Shown here one piece after another: positions 5,562 through 12,468 of a stretch of DNA of 20,265 nt (positions are counted from its first letter, which is position 1; every line of letters begins with the position of its first letter). Origin of the DNA: Ruminococcaceae bacterium UBA737 (GTDB taxonomy: Bacteria > Bacillota > Clostridia > Oscillospirales > Acutalibacteraceae). Below the pieces are notes generated by a model, which was not told the DNA's origin, did no database searches, and was given only the letters and a program-made list of their open reading frames with translations. The translations under genes and the position numbers were made by a program. The stretch spans positions 14,274 to 34,538 of the forward strand of contig DBKZ01000087.1 in assembly GCA_002297415.1 (NCBI GenBank), written 5' to 3'.

Positions 5562-7907
5562 TTAATATTTTATTTCTATCTTAACGCTCTTTTTGCCCGA
5601 AAGCTTATCAAACGGAATGAATGTGCCGTTTATCTCCTCGCCGTCGACAACTAAGGCTTTCGCTTCTGCTCCGACCTTAGGAAGCTTAGGAGAAGAAACC
5701 TCGCATTTAATGCCGCGGTAAATTCTCGTATAAGAAAATCCGTCCCACTCAAAGGGTACGCAGGGGTCGATAATAACCCCGTCATAATCGGGTCTGAAGC
5801 CTAAGATATACTGAGACGCCGCAAGATACATCCAAGAAGCGGTTCCCGAAAGCCATGAGCCTACGCCCGCGCCGTATCTTTCATGAGCGGGGCCGATCAT
5901 TGAAGAGGAATAAACATAAGGCTCAACCATGCACTGATCCGCCCTGTCGTTTCTGACGGTCGGCAGCTCGCGGTGATAAAGCGAATATGCCTCTTCGTTT
6001 CTCTTAAGCAGTGTTTCGGCAATAATCGCCCAAGTGCTTGCATGGAAGAACACTCCGCCGTTTTCCCTGACTCCTGCTTTCGCTCCGAAGTACCACTTTT
6101 TCTCATAATTTATACCCGTTGAGGCAGGTGCATGCGAGCAAACACCGAGGTCGCAGAAAAGTCTGCTTTCGACATTCTCAAAGGCGCTGTCGCCCTGTTC
6201 TTTAGAGGGAAGTCTGCTAAGTACCGCCCAAGACTGCGGGTTTAAGAAGATTTTATTGTATTCGTCCTCATCGGTGCCGAATTTCTCGCCGTCGTCGGTA
6301 AAGCCGCGCAGGAACCATTTTCCGTCCCAAAGCACGGGATAAATACTCTTGCACCAATCATAATAATCCTTTGCCCAGTCAAGCTTTTCCTTATCGCCTG
6401 TATGCTCAAAAAGCTTTATAAGCTCATAAGCCGCATGGCCTGCTTGGAAGAATACGAAAGAGGTCTCCGCCTTTTTCTTTCTTGCGGAAATATTTTTTAT
6501 GCTGTCGTTCCAGTCGCAGTGCAAAAACAGCGGAACTCCGTGCTCGCCTACAGTTCTTCTCGTGAACTCCATTCCTGCCTTAAGGTGCTCGAATACGGTA
6601 GCCTCGCCCTTATCGGTATAGGGAACGGTTTCGTCTAAGAATGCGTAATCGCCAGTCTCTTTTATATATGTGCAGACAGAAAAGATTGACCAAAGCTGAT
6701 CGTCCGACCTGCCGCCGCCCGAGGATTCACCTGTTCCGGGGTAATAAACCGCCTTGCAGCAGCCCTCGGAGAACTGAATTGAAAGCAGGGTTTTAATTCT
6801 CTGCTTTGCTTCTTCGGGAACAATGTGCATAATTCCCAAAACATCCTGCATGCTGTCCCTGAAGCCCCAGCCGCGGTCAAGTCCTCTTTCATAATAGGAA
6901 ATAAATCTCGACCAGTTAAATGTCATTCTGCACTGATAGGGGTGCCAGATATTAAGCATGGTATTCATAGCCTCGTCGGGCGTGTTCGCGACAAGCCTTG
7001 AGCTGTTATCAAGCCAGAATTCCTTAAGCGCATTCAGCTGATTTTCTCTTAAATTCTTATCAGCCGCCGCGGCGGATTGCGCCTTTATTTCTTCAAGGCT
7101 TTCGGCATTTCCTACAGAGAAAACGAATTCCTTTTCCTCTCCTGCCTTAAGCTTTAAATTACAGCAGAAGCTGCCGCAGGCATTATCCGCATTTATTTTT
7201 GAATTTGAGCAGTGCCCGTTTTCAACGGCTATCGGGTTTGATTCGTCGCGGTATCTTCCTAAGAATGCATCGCGCGAGCAGTCATAAGAATCAATATCAA
7301 GATCGGTTGAAATATAGGCAAGTCTGCGCTTTTCGTCTATAAAATCGTCGGACGGGTCGAAAACAATCGCGTTTTCATAAGGCTCACAATTGAAAAAGTA
7401 TCTCGGCCAGTCGCACTCGATATCATATTTAGCGATATAGGAGCTGAATTCTATGTAGCTGAAAACCTTTAAGCTTATATCCTTATCGGTTGTATTCTTA
7501 ACCCTTGCGGACCAAAGCTCATAATGCGCGCCCTTAGGAATATAATAGGTTATTTCGCTTTTAACGCCCTCATATTCGGCGCAAATCTCAGTGTAACCCA
7601 TTCCGTGTCTCGATTCATAAAAATCGAGCTTTTTCTGAACGGGCTGCCAAGTAGGCGACCAAACGGCGCCTGTTTTTTCATCCTTAAAATAAAGATATCT
7701 TCCCGGTCTGTCCTGAGCGACATTGCTGAAATTATATCTTGTTATTCTAAAGCTTCCGGGGTCTCTGTCGAAAATAAGACCGCCTGCGTTATTCGAAATA
7801 ACAGAGCTGAACTGTCCGTTTCCGAGGTAGTTCATCCAAGGGGCGGGAGTATCGGGTCTTGTTATTGCATACTCGCGGTTTTGATTGTCATAAAATCCGT
7901 AATTCAT
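5562..7907 (-). CDS. GH94 family beta-glucoside phosphorylase (cellobiose phosphorylase-like)
   Basis: The product is a 781-residue cytoplasmic enzyme that cleaves a beta-linked disaccharide with phosphate to alpha-glucose 1-phosphate and a free sugar. The N-terminal beta-sandwich begins M-N-Y-G-F-Y-D and continues N-Y-L-G-N-G, with W-S-P-T-W-Q-P-V (83-90), the layout of cellobiose phosphorylases. The catalytic barrel carries G-W-G-F-R-D-S-M-Q-D (346-355, phosphate and subsite -1 residues), the glycine-rich G-T-G-E-S-S-G-G-G-R (391-400) and the general-acid region D465-W-N-D468. It is the first gene of the operon, with AGGAG 6 bases before the ATG. Residues around the acceptor site (F-L-H-C-D-W-N-D-S-I) differ from the C-D-W-N-D-G-M form I expect in true cellobiose phosphorylases. 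Laminaribiose or another beta-linkage is therefore possible. Confidence 0.9.
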   Translation of the reverse strand: MNYGFYDNQNREYAITRPDTPAPWMNYLGNGQFSSVISNNAGGLIFDRDPGSFRITRYNFSNVAQDRPGRYLYFKDEKTGAVWSPTWQPVQKKLDFYESRHGMGYTEICAEYEGVKSEITYYIPKGAHYELWSARVKNTTDKDISLKVFSYIEFSSYIAKYDIECDWPRYFFNCEPYENAIVFDPSDDFIDEKRRLAYISTDLDIDSYDCSRDAFLGRYRDESNPIAVENGHCSNSKINADNACGSFCCNLKLKAGEEKEFVFSVGNAESLEEIKAQSAAAADKNLRENQLNALKEFWLDNSSRLVANTPDEAMNTMLNIWHPYQCRMTFNWSRFISYYERGLDRGWGFRDSMQDVLGIMHIVPEEAKQRIKTLLSIQFSEGCCKAVYYPGTGESSGGGRSDDQLWSIFSVCTYIKETGDYAFLDETVPYTDKGEATVFEHLKAGMEFTRRTVGEHGVPLFLHCDWNDSIKNISARKKKAETSFVFFQAGHAAYELIKLFEHTGDKEKLDWAKDYYDWCKSIYPVLWDGKWFLRGFTDDGEKFGTDEDEYNKIFLNPQSWAVLSRLPSKEQGDSAFENVESRLFCDLGVCSHAPASTGINYEKKWYFGAKAGVRENGGVFFHASTWAIIAETLLKRNEEAYSLYHRELPTVRNDRADQCMVEPYVYSSSMIGPAHERYGAGVGSWLSGTASWMYLAASQYILGFRPDYDGVIIDPCVPFEWDGFSYTRIYRGIKCEVSSPKLPKVGAEAKALVVDGEEINGTFIPFDKLSGKKSVKIEIKY

Positions 7908-7936
7908 AGACTGCTCCTTTTTACATATATATTGTT

Positions 7937-7942
7937 ATTATA
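7937..7942 (-). promoter_or_regulatory. Possible -10 box of the phosphorylase operon
   Basis: Read on the minus strand this is TATAAT, about 30 bases before the GH94 start codon. No recognisable -35 hexamer lies 15-19 bases upstream. Either the promoter is weak and activator-dependent, or the true start is elsewhere. The 171-base gap between this gene and the divergent kinase gene holds both promoters. Confidence 0.35.
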
Positions 7943-8022
7943 TTACACCTAATTTCTTTTTACTTGCATAAAATTCAGCTTTACTATGACGATATTCACC
8001 TGAACTGATTTTAATTTTACTA

Positions 8023-8051
8023 TTGAAACCGCGGCTTAAATATATTATAAT
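8023..8051 (+). promoter_or_regulatory. Promoter of the kinase-PqqD-peptidase-esterase operon
   Basis: TTGAAA at 8023-8028 and TATAAT at 8046-8051 are separated by exactly 17 bases. The start site would be near 8058, leaving a leader of about 20 bases. A second TATAAT at 8059-8064 has no matching -35. An imperfect palindrome (7 of 9 positions, 8023-8040) covers the -35 and part of the spacer and could be an operator. Confidence 0.65.
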
Positions 8052-8078
8052 GATAGCATATAATACAGGCGGTGAAAT

Positions 8079-8957
8079 ATGCAGACAATTCGTGTAGCGG
8101 ATATAACAATAAATGTTGAAAGCGGAGACAGGGAGTTTTTTGACAGAAGGTATAAGGACTATCTTTGCCCGAATTCCGATAACCCCGATATGGTTTTAAA
8201 AACCGTTATTTCGGAAGAAATCGCGGAGCCTGAGGGCGAGCTTATTTTGCAGACAGGCGCTTCATATATAATAAAGACGGGGAATGGGAATTTTGTCCGC
8301 TATGTCAAATCGGCGACCGGATATATCCCGTATAAATTTACTTATACGGACGATTACTCTTTTGTTACAATAGAAATCTGCCGAGACGCAAAGCTTAAGA
8401 CCCTTAATTCCACCGACCTTGAATATCTTTTTACAGGCTTTATGTTTGCGAACAGGCTTTCGGTTTTAGGCGGAACGGTGCTTCATTCCTCGGCTATTGG
8501 CTATAAGGACTGCGGAATTGTATTTTCGGCGGACCCCGGTACTGGAAAATCCACCCATGTTTCGCTCTGGAAAAACAAGTTCGGAGACGATGTAACGATA
8601 ATTAACGACGACAAGCCGGCAATAAGGATTACCGATAACAAGGCTTATATTTACGGAACGCCGTGGAGCGGAAAAACCGAGCTTAATATAAACATTAAAA
8701 AGCCGCTAAAAGCTATAGTGTTTATTGAGCGCGGAAATGAAAATACTATTACTAAGACCGATATCGCAAACAGCGTTTTAAATCTTTCAAGACAGCTTCC
8801 TAATCCTTTTTATGACGAGGATATCGGAATTAAGACAATAAGAATAATAAACAGGCTTTTTGAAATCGGCGTTCCTGTTTACACGCTTAAATGCAGTATA
8901 AGCGAGGACGCGGTAAAGGCGGTTTATGAAGAAATAATCGGAGGTAAATTATCATGA
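8079..8957 (+). CDS. HprK-like P-loop kinase
   Basis: The product is 292 residues. The C-terminal half has the HPr-kinase/PEPCK-type fold marks: L-H-S-S-A-I (135-140), the P-loop A-D-P-G-T-G-K-S-T-H (151-160), I-N-D-D-K-P (175-180) and Y-G-T-P-W-S-G-K (192-199). The N-terminal 110 residues are not recognised. True HprK acts on HPr in sugar catabolite control and has a different N-terminal domain, so this is a relative. Close relatives occur beside PqqD-like proteins in peptide-modification and lasso-peptide operons, where some phosphorylate the peptide. Here the stop overlaps the next start (ATGA), which ties it to the PqqD-like gene. The substrate is unknown. The ribosome site GGCGGTG is modest. 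Confidence 0.75.
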   Translation: MQTIRVADITINVESGDREFFDRRYKDYLCPNSDNPDMVLKTVISEEIAEPEGELILQTGASYIIKTGNGNFVRYVKSATGYIPYKFTYTDDYSFVTIEICRDAKLKTLNSTDLEYLFTGFMFANRLSVLGGTVLHSSAIGYKDCGIVFSADPGTGKSTHVSLWKNKFGDDVTIINDDKPAIRITDNKAYIYGTPWSGKTELNINIKKPLKAIVFIERGNENTITKTDIANSVLNLSRQLPNPFYDEDIGIKTIRIINRLFEIGVPVYTLKCSISEDAVKAVYEEIIGGKLS

Positions 8958-9220
8958 AAATAAAATCCGGATTTGTTAAAAGTAAAATCGGGGACGAATG
9001 CGTAGTAGTGCCCGTAGGCGCTAAAACGGTTGATTTCAGAGGAATAATCACGCTTAACGATTCGGCGGAATTTATTTGGGACAGCCTTAAAGAGGACAAA
9101 ACCGAGGAGGAGCTTTTAAAGCTTATACTTTGCGAATACGATGTAGACGAAGCGCTGGCAAAAAAAGATCTTGACGAATTTATATCGGTATTAAAGGACA
9201 AGGATCTGCTTGATTTATGA
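8954..9220 (+). CDS. PqqD-like peptide-binding protein
   Basis: The product is 88 residues, the usual size of a stand-alone PqqD protein (the RiPP recognition element fold, a winged-helix-like chaperone that holds a peptide leader for a modifying enzyme). It shows the family pattern: a beta-rich start with V-V-V-P-V-G (16-21), L-N-D-S-A-E-F-I-W (33-41), T-E-E-E-L-L (49-54), then an acidic helix ending L-L-D-L. A GGAGG site precedes the ATG. Both ends overlap neighbours by 4 bases (ATGA), so the three proteins are translated together and probably act together. No candidate precursor peptide is encoded next to it. It could serve a protein substrate instead of a RiPP. Confidence 0.8.
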   Translation: MKIKSGFVKSKIGDECVVVPVGAKTVDFRGIITLNDSAEFIWDSLKEDKTEEELLKLILCEYDVDEALAKKDLDEFISVLKDKDLLDL

Positions 9221-9696
9221 AAAAACAGGTAAGCCTGCCTATGAGTGAGCTGTCTCCCGTAATAGAGCAGTGCATTGAAAACGGGAGCGAGGTTATTATA
9301 AACATAACCGGAAACAGCATGCGCCCCTTTTTAAAGGACCGCAGGGATCAAGTGGTTTTAATAAAGCCCGAATCCGAAATGCTTAAAAAGCTGGATGTTC
9401 CGCTTTACAGAAGAAAAAACGGGAAATATGTTCTCCACCGTATTTTTAAATGCGGTGAAAAAAGCTATACCATGCTCGGCGACGCGCAGGTTGCCTTAGA
9501 GCCGAATATTGAGCCCGAGCAGATAATCGCGCTTTCAAAAGCTTTTATAAGAAAGGGCAAAAGAATTGAGTGTAACAGCTTTATTTATAAAAGCTATTCT
9601 TATCTTTGGTATTTAGCCTATCCTTTAAGAAAATTCTATTTTTTCTCCCGAAGAACGGGCGGAAAAATCTTAAGAGCATTAAATTTAAGAAAGTAG
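9217..9696 (+). CDS. S26/S24-type Ser-His peptidase, signal peptidase-like, without membrane anchor
   Basis: The product is 159 residues. It carries the signal-peptidase signature G-N-S34-M-R-P followed by D-Q-V-V-L (44-48), then V-L-H74-R-I and L-G-D89-A. This is the order of Ser, His and Asp in S26B (SipW/ER-type) peptidases, which use His instead of the Lys of ordinary bacterial LepB. The usual N-terminal transmembrane helix is missing; the only hydrophobic part is a short Tyr/Leu-rich stretch at 128-142. It would thus be cytoplasmic or peripheral. Overlap with the PqqD-like gene (ATGA) points to a shared substrate, perhaps removal of a leader peptide. An S24 (LexA-like) relationship is the alternative, but no DNA-binding domain is present. 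Confidence 0.7.
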   Translation: MKKQVSLPMSELSPVIEQCIENGSEVIINITGNSMRPFLKDRRDQVVLIKPESEMLKKLDVPLYRRKNGKYVLHRIFKCGEKSYTMLGDAQVALEPNIEPEQIIALSKAFIRKGKRIECNSFIYKSYSYLWYLAYPLRKFYFFSRRTGGKILRALNLRK

Positions 9697-9707
9697 GCAA
9701 AGCTTAA

Positions 9708-10586
9708 ATGTTAAAAAACGAATTTTTATGTCAGCTTGAAAACGAAACGGACCTTTCCGCTTACACTTCAAGGCACAGCGGCGATAAGACCGTCGCTTAT
9801 AAAACCGTAAACGGCGAAAAGATAAATCTTTCGGTTTTTTATCCTAAAAATTTCGAAAGCGAAGAAAAATTAAAAACCCTTATTATCATTCACGGCGGCG
9901 GTTGGTCCTCGCATAAGATTTTTGACGATCAGAACGGTCTGTGGCAGGGCGATTATCTCGGCTTTTTAGCAAGATATTATGCGGATAAGGGACTTCTTTG
10001 CGTAAGCGTGGATTACCGTCTCGCAAGAAATGACGCGCAGGAAAAGGACTATCAGCTTATCGATCTTTATACCGACTGCTGCGACGCGGTAAAATACATA
10101 TATAATATAAAGGACGAGCTTAAAATAGACGAAAACGATGTCAGCATTTTAGGCGAATCGGCAGGCGGATATCTTGCCGCCGCGGTTGTAACCCTGCCTT
10201 TTATAAAGCTTCCCTTTAAATTCAAAAAGGCTTATCTTATAAATGCCATAACAAATCTTTATGACCACTGGCACAAGGCGGTTCCGCAAAGCTCAGATTT
10301 TGAGCCGCTTATAGATTTAAATGAGGAAGAGCGCACAAGGGCGCTTTCTCCGCTCGATAATATCGCGTCCTCAGCGCCTGAAACCGTGCTTGTTCACGGC
10401 GACTGCGACACCTGCGTCGACCCGACGCAGTCAAGGAAATTCCATGAAAAAAGCCTTGAGACTGGAAACGTCTCAAAGCTTTACAGGCTCCCAAATACCG
10501 GCCATGCCTTTTTGCTCGAAGAGTACACAACTCAAAAAAGAGCCACGGCGGCGGCAATCAAAATTCTCGATAAAGAAATTTTATAA
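9708..10586 (+). CDS. Alpha/beta-hydrolase of the hormone-sensitive lipase type
   Basis: The product is 292 residues with the H-G-G-G oxyanion motif (62-65), nucleophile S151 in G-E-S-A-G-G, D234 in H-G-D-C-D-T and H266 in N-T-G-H-A-F. This complete triad is in the layout of HSL-type carboxylesterases and arylacetamide deacetylase-like enzymes. There is no signal peptide. It starts 11 bases after the peptidase gene with hardly any Shine-Dalgarno sequence, so it probably relies on coupling to upstream translation. Position makes it the fourth gene of the kinase/PqqD/peptidase operon. Whether it shares their substrate is unclear, and it may simply be co-transcribed. Likely reaction: hydrolysis of a short-chain or acyl ester. 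Confidence 0.82.
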   Translation: MLKNEFLCQLENETDLSAYTSRHSGDKTVAYKTVNGEKINLSVFYPKNFESEEKLKTLIIIHGGGWSSHKIFDDQNGLWQGDYLGFLARYYADKGLLCVSVDYRLARNDAQEKDYQLIDLYTDCCDAVKYIYNIKDELKIDENDVSILGESAGGYLAAAVVTLPFIKLPFKFKKAYLINAITNLYDHWHKAVPQSSDFEPLIDLNEEERTRALSPLDNIASSAPETVLVHGDCDTCVDPTQSRKFHEKSLETGNVSKLYRLPNTGHAFLLEEYTTQKRATAAAIKILDKEIL

Positions 10587-10597
10587 ATTAAAAAAAC

Positions 10598-10624
10598 TCG
10601 CCCATCGGCAAAACCGATGGGCGA
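10598..10624. terminator. Bidirectional terminator between the esterase and hsp20 genes
   Basis: A perfect 11-bp stem (TCGCCCATCGG and CCGATGGGCGA) with a five-base loop. On the minus strand it is followed by a run of seven T, a strong end for hsp20. On the plus strand it is followed by AAATTTT, weaker but adequate for the esterase operon. Confidence 0.88.
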
Positions 10625-10634
10625 AAATTTTGCT

Positions 10635-11084
10635 TTACTCAATTTCAAGCCTATGAGATTTTTCAATCTCAGGTGTTTTCTTAGGCATTGTAAGCTTTAA
10701 AACACCGTTTTCATATTTTGCCTTGATTTCATCGGCATTAACCTTTGTTAAATCAAAGCTTCTGCTGTAAGAGCCGTAAGAGCGCTCGCAGCGGACATAT
10801 TTGCCTTTTTTGTCCTTTTCCTCATGCTCCGAATGGCGCTCGGCACAAACGGTAAGCGTATCGCCGTTTACATCAAGCTTAATGTCCTTTTTGTCAAATC
10901 CCGGAAGATCGGCAATCAATTCGTAATGATCGCCCTCGTCTTTGATATCGGTTTTGAATTCCTCAAGAGGAGAATCCATAAATCCGAAAGGATTCGAGAA
11001 AAATTTGTTTTCAAATTCGTCCATTTCGCGGAAAGGATTGTAAAGTGAATTATTTTTGCGTCCGTAAGGTCTGAGTTCAAACAT
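10635..11084 (-). CDS. Small heat-shock protein, Hsp20/alpha-crystallin family
   Basis: The product is 149 residues, a normal length. A short N-terminal arm with F-R-E-M-D-E-F (18-24) is followed by the alpha-crystallin domain from about residue 43, starting F-K-T-D-I-K-D-E and Y-E-L-I-A-D-L-P-G. It ends with the conserved Y-E-N-G-V-L-K-L-T-M-P-K and a C-terminal I-x-I/L-like tail (L-E-I-E). Such proteins form ATP-independent oligomeric chaperones that hold unfolding proteins. A GGAGG site precedes the ATG. It is alone on its transcript. Neither a CIRCE element nor a CtsR heptad repeat is visible in its upstream region. Instead its promoter abuts that of a PucR-type regulator. The leader of about 70 bases can fold. 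Confidence 0.95.
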   Translation of the reverse strand: MFELRPYGRKNNSLYNPFREMDEFENKFFSNPFGFMDSPLEEFKTDIKDEGDHYELIADLPGFDKKDIKLDVNGDTLTVCAERHSEHEEKDKKGKYVRCERSYGSYSRSFDLTKVNADEIKAKYENGVLKLTMPKKTPEIEKSHRLEIE

Positions 11085-11101
11085 ATAAATACCTCCGAAA
11101 T

Positions 11102-11158
11102 AATTTTGAATTTATTTTGTAAACTCATCCGGCCCTTTCGGGTCCTCTTTTTGTTTAC
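11102..11158 (-). promoter_or_regulatory. Structured 5' leader of hsp20
   Basis: From a start near 11158 the leader contains GTAAAC and GTTTAC arms about 28 bases apart. Between them lies a small stem with a GAAA tetraloop and one bulged A (GGACCC-GAAA-GGGCC). The ribosome site is outside this stem. It may only stabilise the mRNA. A thermosensor role is possible but unproven. Confidence 0.35.
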
Positions 11159-11164
11159 GCCTAT

Positions 11165-11192
11165 ATTATAGCACAAGGTATTGCTTTTTCAA
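11165..11192 (-). promoter_or_regulatory. hsp20 promoter
   Basis: On the minus strand TTGAAA (11192-11187) and TATAAT (11170-11165) are 16 bases apart. The heptamer TTGTGCT overlaps the first base of the -10 box and is repeated as a palindrome at 11224-11240. Confidence 0.65.
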
Positions 11193-11209
11193 TGTATTCG
11201 GAGTATAAT
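11181..11209 (+). promoter_or_regulatory. Promoter of the PucR-type regulator gene
   Basis: TTGCTT (11181-11186) and TATAAT (11204-11209) are 17 bases apart. The -35 hexamer directly abuts the -35 of the divergent hsp20 promoter (11187-11192). Transcription would start near 11216, downstream of the ATG at 11212. This is the reason for choosing the ATG at 11254 as the gene start. Confidence 0.6.
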
Positions 11210-11223
11210 AAATGCAAAGTCAA

Positions 11224-11240
11224 TTGTGCTCACAGCACAA
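11224..11240. promoter_or_regulatory. Palindrome TTGTGCT-CAC-AGCACAA, candidate operator
   Basis: Perfect 7-bp arms with a 3-base centre lie just after the predicted start of the regulator transcript. One arm, AGCACAA, also occurs at 11170-11176 inside the hsp20 promoter. Binding here would block the regulator's own transcription, as in autoregulation. An RNA hairpin in the leader is the alternative. Confidence 0.4.
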
Positions 11241-11253
11241 GAAAGAGGCGCTT

Positions 11254-12396
11254 ATGAACAGCAAATATCTTTTAGACGCATTTTTAAGCAGTAATTCGCT
11301 TGATTCTCTTACCGAGGCCGCCGCGGCATATCTTGACTGCAGGATTCTTATCTGCGACAACGCTTTCCATTTAGTCTCCCATTTCGAAAGCGGTGGGTTT
11401 ACGGACGAGGACTATAAAAAGACGGTTATGCACAGCAAGCTGCCGATGAATATTTGCGCCGAGATTTCACCGGGTACGGGAAACGCAACGCTGAGTATTG
11501 GGCACTATGATTATATTGTAAGACCCTTAAGCTTTTCGGATATTTTCTTAGGCTATGCGGTTTATGTTGTGCCGGAAAACAAAAAATTACCCGAAAAGAA
11601 TACGGAATTTACCGAAAGGCTTATTTCAAAGCAGTTCTTTTCGGAGCGCCGTTCATACAGTCAGCCGTCAGACACGGCAGAGGAAATTCTGATAGATTTG
11701 CTTGACGGGAATTTTTCGGACTCAGAAACCTTTAAGCTCCGAACATCCGGAACATTTTTAAATAATTTTTCGCCCGAAAGATTTGCGCTTATTGATTTTT
11801 CAGAAAGCCTTAAGGATAAAAACGAAGCCCGATTTTTAAAGAGCGATATTTCTGATATGTTCCATGCCTCTCTGCCCTTTTTCTATAACGGAAAAATGAT
11901 TGTTTTTCTTCATTTTGACCATGATTTCGGCGATTTAAAAAAGCTGGCTGAAAGCTTCGGACTTGCGGTTATGATTTCAAATAAAATTGAAAGACTTTAT
12001 GACCTCAAAAGAGACTTTTTCGCCTTAAATACCGCGCTTGAAAAGCTGAAAGCCGAAAAACAGCCGCCGTTTGTAGAATATTATGAGGATCATGCGCTAA
12101 AGGTTGCTTTATCCTCGGTTTATGAAAGCTTCGGATTTATGTCTCAAAATATAAAAGAGCTTTTAAATTACGATTCAAAGAATTCCGCCGAGCTTGCATT
12201 AACGCTTTATACATATATAATATGCGGCCGCTCCTTAAATCGGACGGGAGAGAGGCTCTTTACCCACCGCAACACCGTTTCTTACAGGCTTAAAAAAATC
12301 CGCGAGGATTTCGGCATTGATATCGACAGCCCCGAAACCTTCGCGGAAACCTTCATTTCTCTTTGCATTGGATTAAATCTTTCGGACAGACTGTAA
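11254..12396 (+). CDS. PucR/CdaR-type helix-turn-helix transcriptional regulator
   Basis: The product is 380 residues from this start. A longer frame from 11212 would add 14 residues, but the likely transcription start falls inside that extension, whereas AGAGG sits about 6 bases before this ATG. The C-terminal 60 residues are the recognisable part: L-T-L-Y-T-Y-I, then T-G-E-R-L-F-T-H-R-N-T-V-S-Y-R-L-K-K-I, the helix-turn-helix of the PucR/CdaR family. The remaining 300 residues are a poorly conserved sensory and GGDEF-like region. Family members usually activate purine or sugar-acid catabolic genes. Here the neighbours are hsp20 (divergent) and no catabolic gene. The ligand is unknown. Confidence 0.82.
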   Translation: MNSKYLLDAFLSSNSLDSLTEAAAAYLDCRILICDNAFHLVSHFESGGFTDEDYKKTVMHSKLPMNICAEISPGTGNATLSIGHYDYIVRPLSFSDIFLGYAVYVVPENKKLPEKNTEFTERLISKQFFSERRSYSQPSDTAEEILIDLLDGNFSDSETFKLRTSGTFLNNFSPERFALIDFSESLKDKNEARFLKSDISDMFHASLPFFYNGKMIVFLHFDHDFGDLKKLAESFGLAVMISNKIERLYDLKRDFFALNTALEKLKAEKQPPFVEYYEDHALKVALSSVYESFGFMSQNIKELLNYDSKNSAELALTLYTYIICGRSLNRTGERLFTHRNTVSYRLKKIREDFGIDIDSPETFAETFISLCIGLNLSDRL

Positions 12397-12430
12397 TTTT
12401 TTATAATTACAATCTGATTTTACCAAAAAG

Positions 12431-12456
12431 GAAAAGACCTGAAAGTAGGTCTTTTC
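12431..12456. terminator. Bidirectional terminator after the regulator gene
   Basis: A 10-bp stem (GAAAAGACCT and AGGTCTTTTC) with a six-base loop. A-rich and T-rich flanks on both sides serve the regulator on the plus strand and the nuclease-like gene on the minus strand. Confidence 0.8.
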
Positions 12457-12468
12457 TAAAACAAAGAA

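Noticed and set aside
8023..8040. Catabolite-responsive (cre) element
   Set aside because: The centre fits only part of the consensus; the conserved T after CG and the closing CA are missing.
7908..8078. RiPP precursor gene before the kinase
   Set aside because: Only frames of about 5 and 15 codons without ribosome sites are present, and the longer one lies upstream of the predicted transcription start.
11085..11215. CIRCE or CtsR operator at hsp20
   Set aside because: Neither the TTAGCACTC/GAGTGCTAA pair nor a GGTCAAA repeat is present.
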